Below, in pieces: positions 61,816 through 64,000 of a stretch of 64,000 bases of DNA. The position numbers were made by a program, and so were the translations under genes. This DNA is from Lysobacterales bacterium (lineage in GTDB: Bacteria > Pseudomonadota > Gammaproteobacteria > Xanthomonadales > Xanthomonadaceae), in the NCBI GenBank assembly GCA_014946745.1, contig JADCRD010000001.1, forward strand, positions 682,001 through 746,000. The letters run 5' to 3'. Below the pieces are notes generated by a model. The model was not told the DNA's origin. It ran no database searches and was given only the letters and a program-made list of their open reading frames with translations. How positions within the stretch are numbered: position 1 is the stretch's first letter; every line of letters begins with the position of its first letter.

Positions 61816-62588
61816 CAGCGGATCAGGCTGCGCGTGCTGCCGTCGATGAAGTCGAGCAGCCGCTTGAGGTCATCCGACTCGCCGGCTTCTTCGGCGATCT
61901 TCGCGCGCGCCTCAGCCAGCGGCAGGCCGGCCATGTAGAGGGTGCGGTAGCTGCGCTTGATCGCGGCGATGCGCTCGGCGCTGAAGCCGCGGCGCTTGAG
62001 GCCCTCGGCATTGATGCCGCGCGGCTGCGCGTACTCGCCGGCGACCATCACGTACGGCGGCACGTCGCGATTGACCGAGGCGCCCATCGCGGTGAAAGCG
62101 TGGTCGCCGACCTTGCAGAACTGGTGGATCAGGCTGAAGCCGCCGAGGATCACCTGGTCGCCGATGTGCACGTGGCCTGCCATCGACGCCGCGTTGGCGA
62201 AGGTGTTCTGGTTGCCGATCCGGCAATCGTGCGCGATGTGCACGTAGGCCATGATCCAGTTGTCGTCGCCGATCGAGGTGATGCCTTGGTCGTCGGCGGT
62301 GCCGCGATTGATGGTGACAAACTCGCGGATCAGGTTGCGGTCGCCTATCACCAGCTCGCAGCGCTCGCCGCGGAACTTCTTGTCCTGCGGCTCGCCGCCG
62401 ATCGCCGCAAAGCTGTGGATGCGGTTGTCGCGACCGATGCGGGTGGGGCCGTGAATGACGACGTGCGAGTCGATGCGGGTGCCGGCGCCGATCTCGACTT
62501 CGTCGCCGATCACGCAGAAGGGGCCGACCTCGACCCCTTCGCCGAGCTTCGCCCCCGCGTGGATGACGGCGCTCGGATGCACGCTCAT
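61815..62588 (-). CDS. lpxA: UDP-N-acetylglucosamine O-acyltransferase
   Basis: The protein has 257 residues of left-handed beta-helix hexapeptides ([44 protein letters not shown]). The catalytic His sits in [20 protein letters not shown] near residue 124. The C-terminal helical part is [20 protein letters not shown]. It adds the first acyl chain to UDP-GlcNAc in lipid A synthesis. ATG 62588 is chosen; it overlaps the fabZ stop by four bases. Confidence 0.96.
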   Translation of the reverse strand: MSVHPSAVIHAGAKLGEGVEVGPFCVIGDEVEIGAGTRIDSHVVIHGPTRIGRDNRIHSFAAIGGEPQDKKFRGERCELVIGDRNLIREFVTINRGTADDQGITSIGDDNWIMAYVHIAHDCRIGNQNTFANAASMAGHVHIGDQVILGGFSLIHQFCKVGDHAFTAMGASVNRDVPPYVMVAGEYAQPRGINAEGLKRRGFSAERIAAIKRSYRTLYMAGLPLAEARAKIAEEAGESDDLKRLLDFIDGSTRSLIR

Positions 62589-63052
62589 GACGCGCGCTCC
62601 GCGCAAAGCACTTCGCAGCAGGCCACTTCGCGACCGTCGACCGTGGCGGCGCACTCGTACAGGCCCATGCCCAAGCGCATGCGCTTCTGCACCGACTCCA
62701 GCACGAGCTGGTCGCCCGGGACCACGGTACGGGCGAAGCGCGCCTTGTCGACGCGCACGAGGTAGAAGATCGCTTCCTCGCCCTTCGGCTTCGGCGGCTC
62801 GGACAGCTGGGTGAGCAGGCCCGAGGCCTGGGCCAGGGCTTCAATGACCAGCACGCCGGGCATGACTGGATGGCCGGGGAAATGGCCTTGGAAGAAGGGC
62901 TCGTTGATGCTGACGTTCTTGATCGCGCGAATGCGCGCGCGCGGCTCCAGTTCGATGACGCGGTCGACCAGCAGGAAGGGATAGCGGTGCGGCAGGATGC
63001 CCATGATGCGGGTCACGTCGACCGGCAGTTCGGGCAGGTAGGGCTCGCTCAT
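62585..63052 (-). CDS. fabZ: 3-hydroxyacyl-[ACP] dehydratase FabZ
   Basis: The protein has 155 residues. [20 protein letters not shown], then [20 protein letters not shown] with the catalytic His near 55 and EALAQASG with the Glu near 69, are the hot-dog-fold hallmarks. It dehydrates 3-hydroxyacyl-ACP in fatty acid synthesis and competes with LpxA/LpxD for hydroxyacyl-ACP. It sits between lpxD and lpxA with four-base overlaps on both sides. Confidence 0.97.
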   Translation of the reverse strand: MSEPYLPELPVDVTRIMGILPHRYPFLLVDRVIELEPRARIRAIKNVSINEPFFQGHFPGHPVMPGVLVIEALAQASGLLTQLSEPPKPKGEEAIFYLVRVDKARFARTVVPGDQLVLESVQKRMRLGMGLYECAATVDGREVACCEVLCAERAS

Positions 63053-64000
63053 GAGCTCGATGGGTCCTTGTCGTTGTTGTTTTCGCGGCCTTCGCGCAAT
63101 ACGCGGCGCGCAAGCTGGTCGAGCTGGCGGAAGCGGGCCGCGTTGCGGCGCCACTGCCGGCTTTCCTGCAGCGGCACGCCGGAGGAGTACTGGCCCGGCT
63201 GTTCAATGGCGCTGGTTACCAGCGAGCGTGCGGTCAGTGTCACCTTGTCGCAGATGCTCAAGTGGCCAACGATGCCGACGCCGCCACCGATCAGGCAGTA
63301 GCGGCCGATTTTCGCCGATCCGGCGATCGCCGCGCACCCTGCCACGGCCGTATGGTCGCCAATCACCACGTTGTGGCCGATCTGCACCAGATTGTCGACG
63401 CGCACGTCGACGCCCAGCCGCGTGTCTTCGATCGCACCGCGGTCGATGCAGGTGTTGGCGCCGATCTCGCAGTCGCAGCCGATCTCTACGCCGCCCAGCT
63501 GCGGCACCTTGATCCACTGTCCGGCCTTCATCGCCAGGCCGAAACCATCGGCACCCAGCACCGCGCCGGGGTGGATGCGCACCCGGCGGCCGAGGCGCAC
63601 GCGGGTGACCAGGGTGACCCGCGCCACCAGCACGCTGTCGGCGCCGATCACGCAGTCCTCGCCGACCACACAGCCGGGCCCAAGCACCGCGCCGGCCTCG
63701 ATGCGCGTGCGGGCGCCCACGCTGCAGTGTGGGCCGATGCTGGCCTCAGCGGAGACCTGTGCTGTGGCATCGATGACCGCGCTCGGATGGATCCCCGCGG
63801 CGTAGTCGGGCCGCGACTCGAACAGCGCCGCGATCTCGGCGAAGGCGACGTACGGATCGGTGGCGATCAGCGCCGCGCAGGGCGCGGACTCGGCGTCATC
63901 CGCGCGCAGCACGACCGCCGCGGCCCGGGTGCTGGCGAGGTCTTTCCGATAGCTCGGATTGGCGAGAAAGCTCAGCTGTCCGGGGCCGGCGGTGGCGAGC
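63049..64000 (-). CDS. lpxD: UDP-3-O-acylglucosamine N-acyltransferase (5' end outside window)
   Basis: About 317 C-terminal residues are visible; the frame runs off the right edge. The edge sequence PGQLSFLANPSYRKDLAST then AAAVVLRADD matches the LpxD N-terminal uridine-binding domain, so only about 25-30 residues are missing. Hexapeptide repeats (IHPSAVIDATAQVSAEASIG, IGPHCSVGARTRIEAGAVLG) and GGGVGIVGHLSICDKV with the catalytic His follow. The tail ([12 protein letters not shown]) is unusual and polar. It adds the second acyl chain in lipid A synthesis. It overlaps fabZ by four bases. Confidence 0.95.
   Translation of the reverse strand, partial: LATAGPGQLSFLANPSYRKDLASTRAAAVVLRADDAESAPCAALIATDPYVAFAEIAALFESRPDYAAGIHPSAVIDATAQVSAEASIGPHCSVGARTRIEAGAVLGPGCVVGEDCVIGADSVLVARVTLVTRVRLGRRVRIHPGAVLGADGFGLAMKAGQWIKVPQLGGVEIGCDCEIGANTCIDRGAIEDTRLGVDVRVDNLVQIGHNVVIGDHTAVAGCAAIAGSAKIGRYCLIGGGVGIVGHLSICDKVTLTARSLVTSAIEQPGQYSSGVPLQESRQWRRNAARFRQLDQLARRVLREGRENNNDKDPSSS

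Overview
The window is GC-rich (mostly G/C at third codon positions) and reads as ordinary chromosome of a gammaproteobacterium of the order Lysobacterales (Xanthomonadales). Pointers are a three-part pntAA-pntAB-pntB transhydrogenase, an NAD-type isocitrate dehydrogenase, a DUF1631 protein, an rfbB-rfbA-rfbC block beside a bifunctional mannose-1-phosphate guanylyltransferase, and dispersed palindromes of the TAGGGTGGGTC and GGGATT type. I did not identify a genus. There is no prophage, plasmid replication gene, IS transposase or CRISPR array.

Layout: 0-1.1 kb holds the ends of two convergent beta-helix surface/secreted proteins that share a C-terminal F-x-NGFE tag, the second a truncated remnant. 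1.1-4.5 kb has a GT41 (SPINDLY/OGT-like) glycosyltransferase divergent from an unknown protein. 5-12.6 kb carries a HemJ-like protein, a DAACS symporter, rarA-crcB, a Nudix hydrolase, an exported beta-propeller protein, a nitroreductase and a 5'-3' exonuclease. 12.8-18.4 kb has DUF1631 and pntAA-pntAB-pntB. 18.5-25.7 kb is one long minus-strand run: miaB-ybeZ-ybeY, then rfbB-rfbA-rfbC and manC for dTDP-sugar and GDP-mannose precursors. 25.9-28.1 kb is pncC-recA-recX.

28-39 kb is the most accessory-like part: an exported protein of unknown function, NAD-IDH, an overlapping pair (90-aa exported protein plus a putative HExxH metalloprotease), thiD, an outer-membrane barrel candidate, rnt, an M24-fold protein, a PP2C phosphatase and tRNA-Ser(CGA). 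39-47.5 kb has DUF2062, a dsbD-like reductase with its redoxin, pdxH with a BtuF-like protein, a PHB depolymerase and an unknown membrane protein. 47.9-54 kb is dnaE divergent from proBA. 54.5-59.9 kb holds three GGDEF proteins, two of them tandem TPR-sensor cyclases. 60-64 kb is the lpxD-fabZ-lpxA-lpxB-rnhB operon, cut at the right edge.

The least explained signal is non-coding. A structured repeat of about 138 bp occurs four times (plus a hairpin-only fifth copy) between genes in 28-34 kb and at 58.9 kb. Other signals are a 154-bp MITE-like element at the proA stop codon and clusters of 22-28 bp palindromes arranged in tandem units of 56 and 45 bp. All motif and family calls are by eye; no database search or folding program was run.
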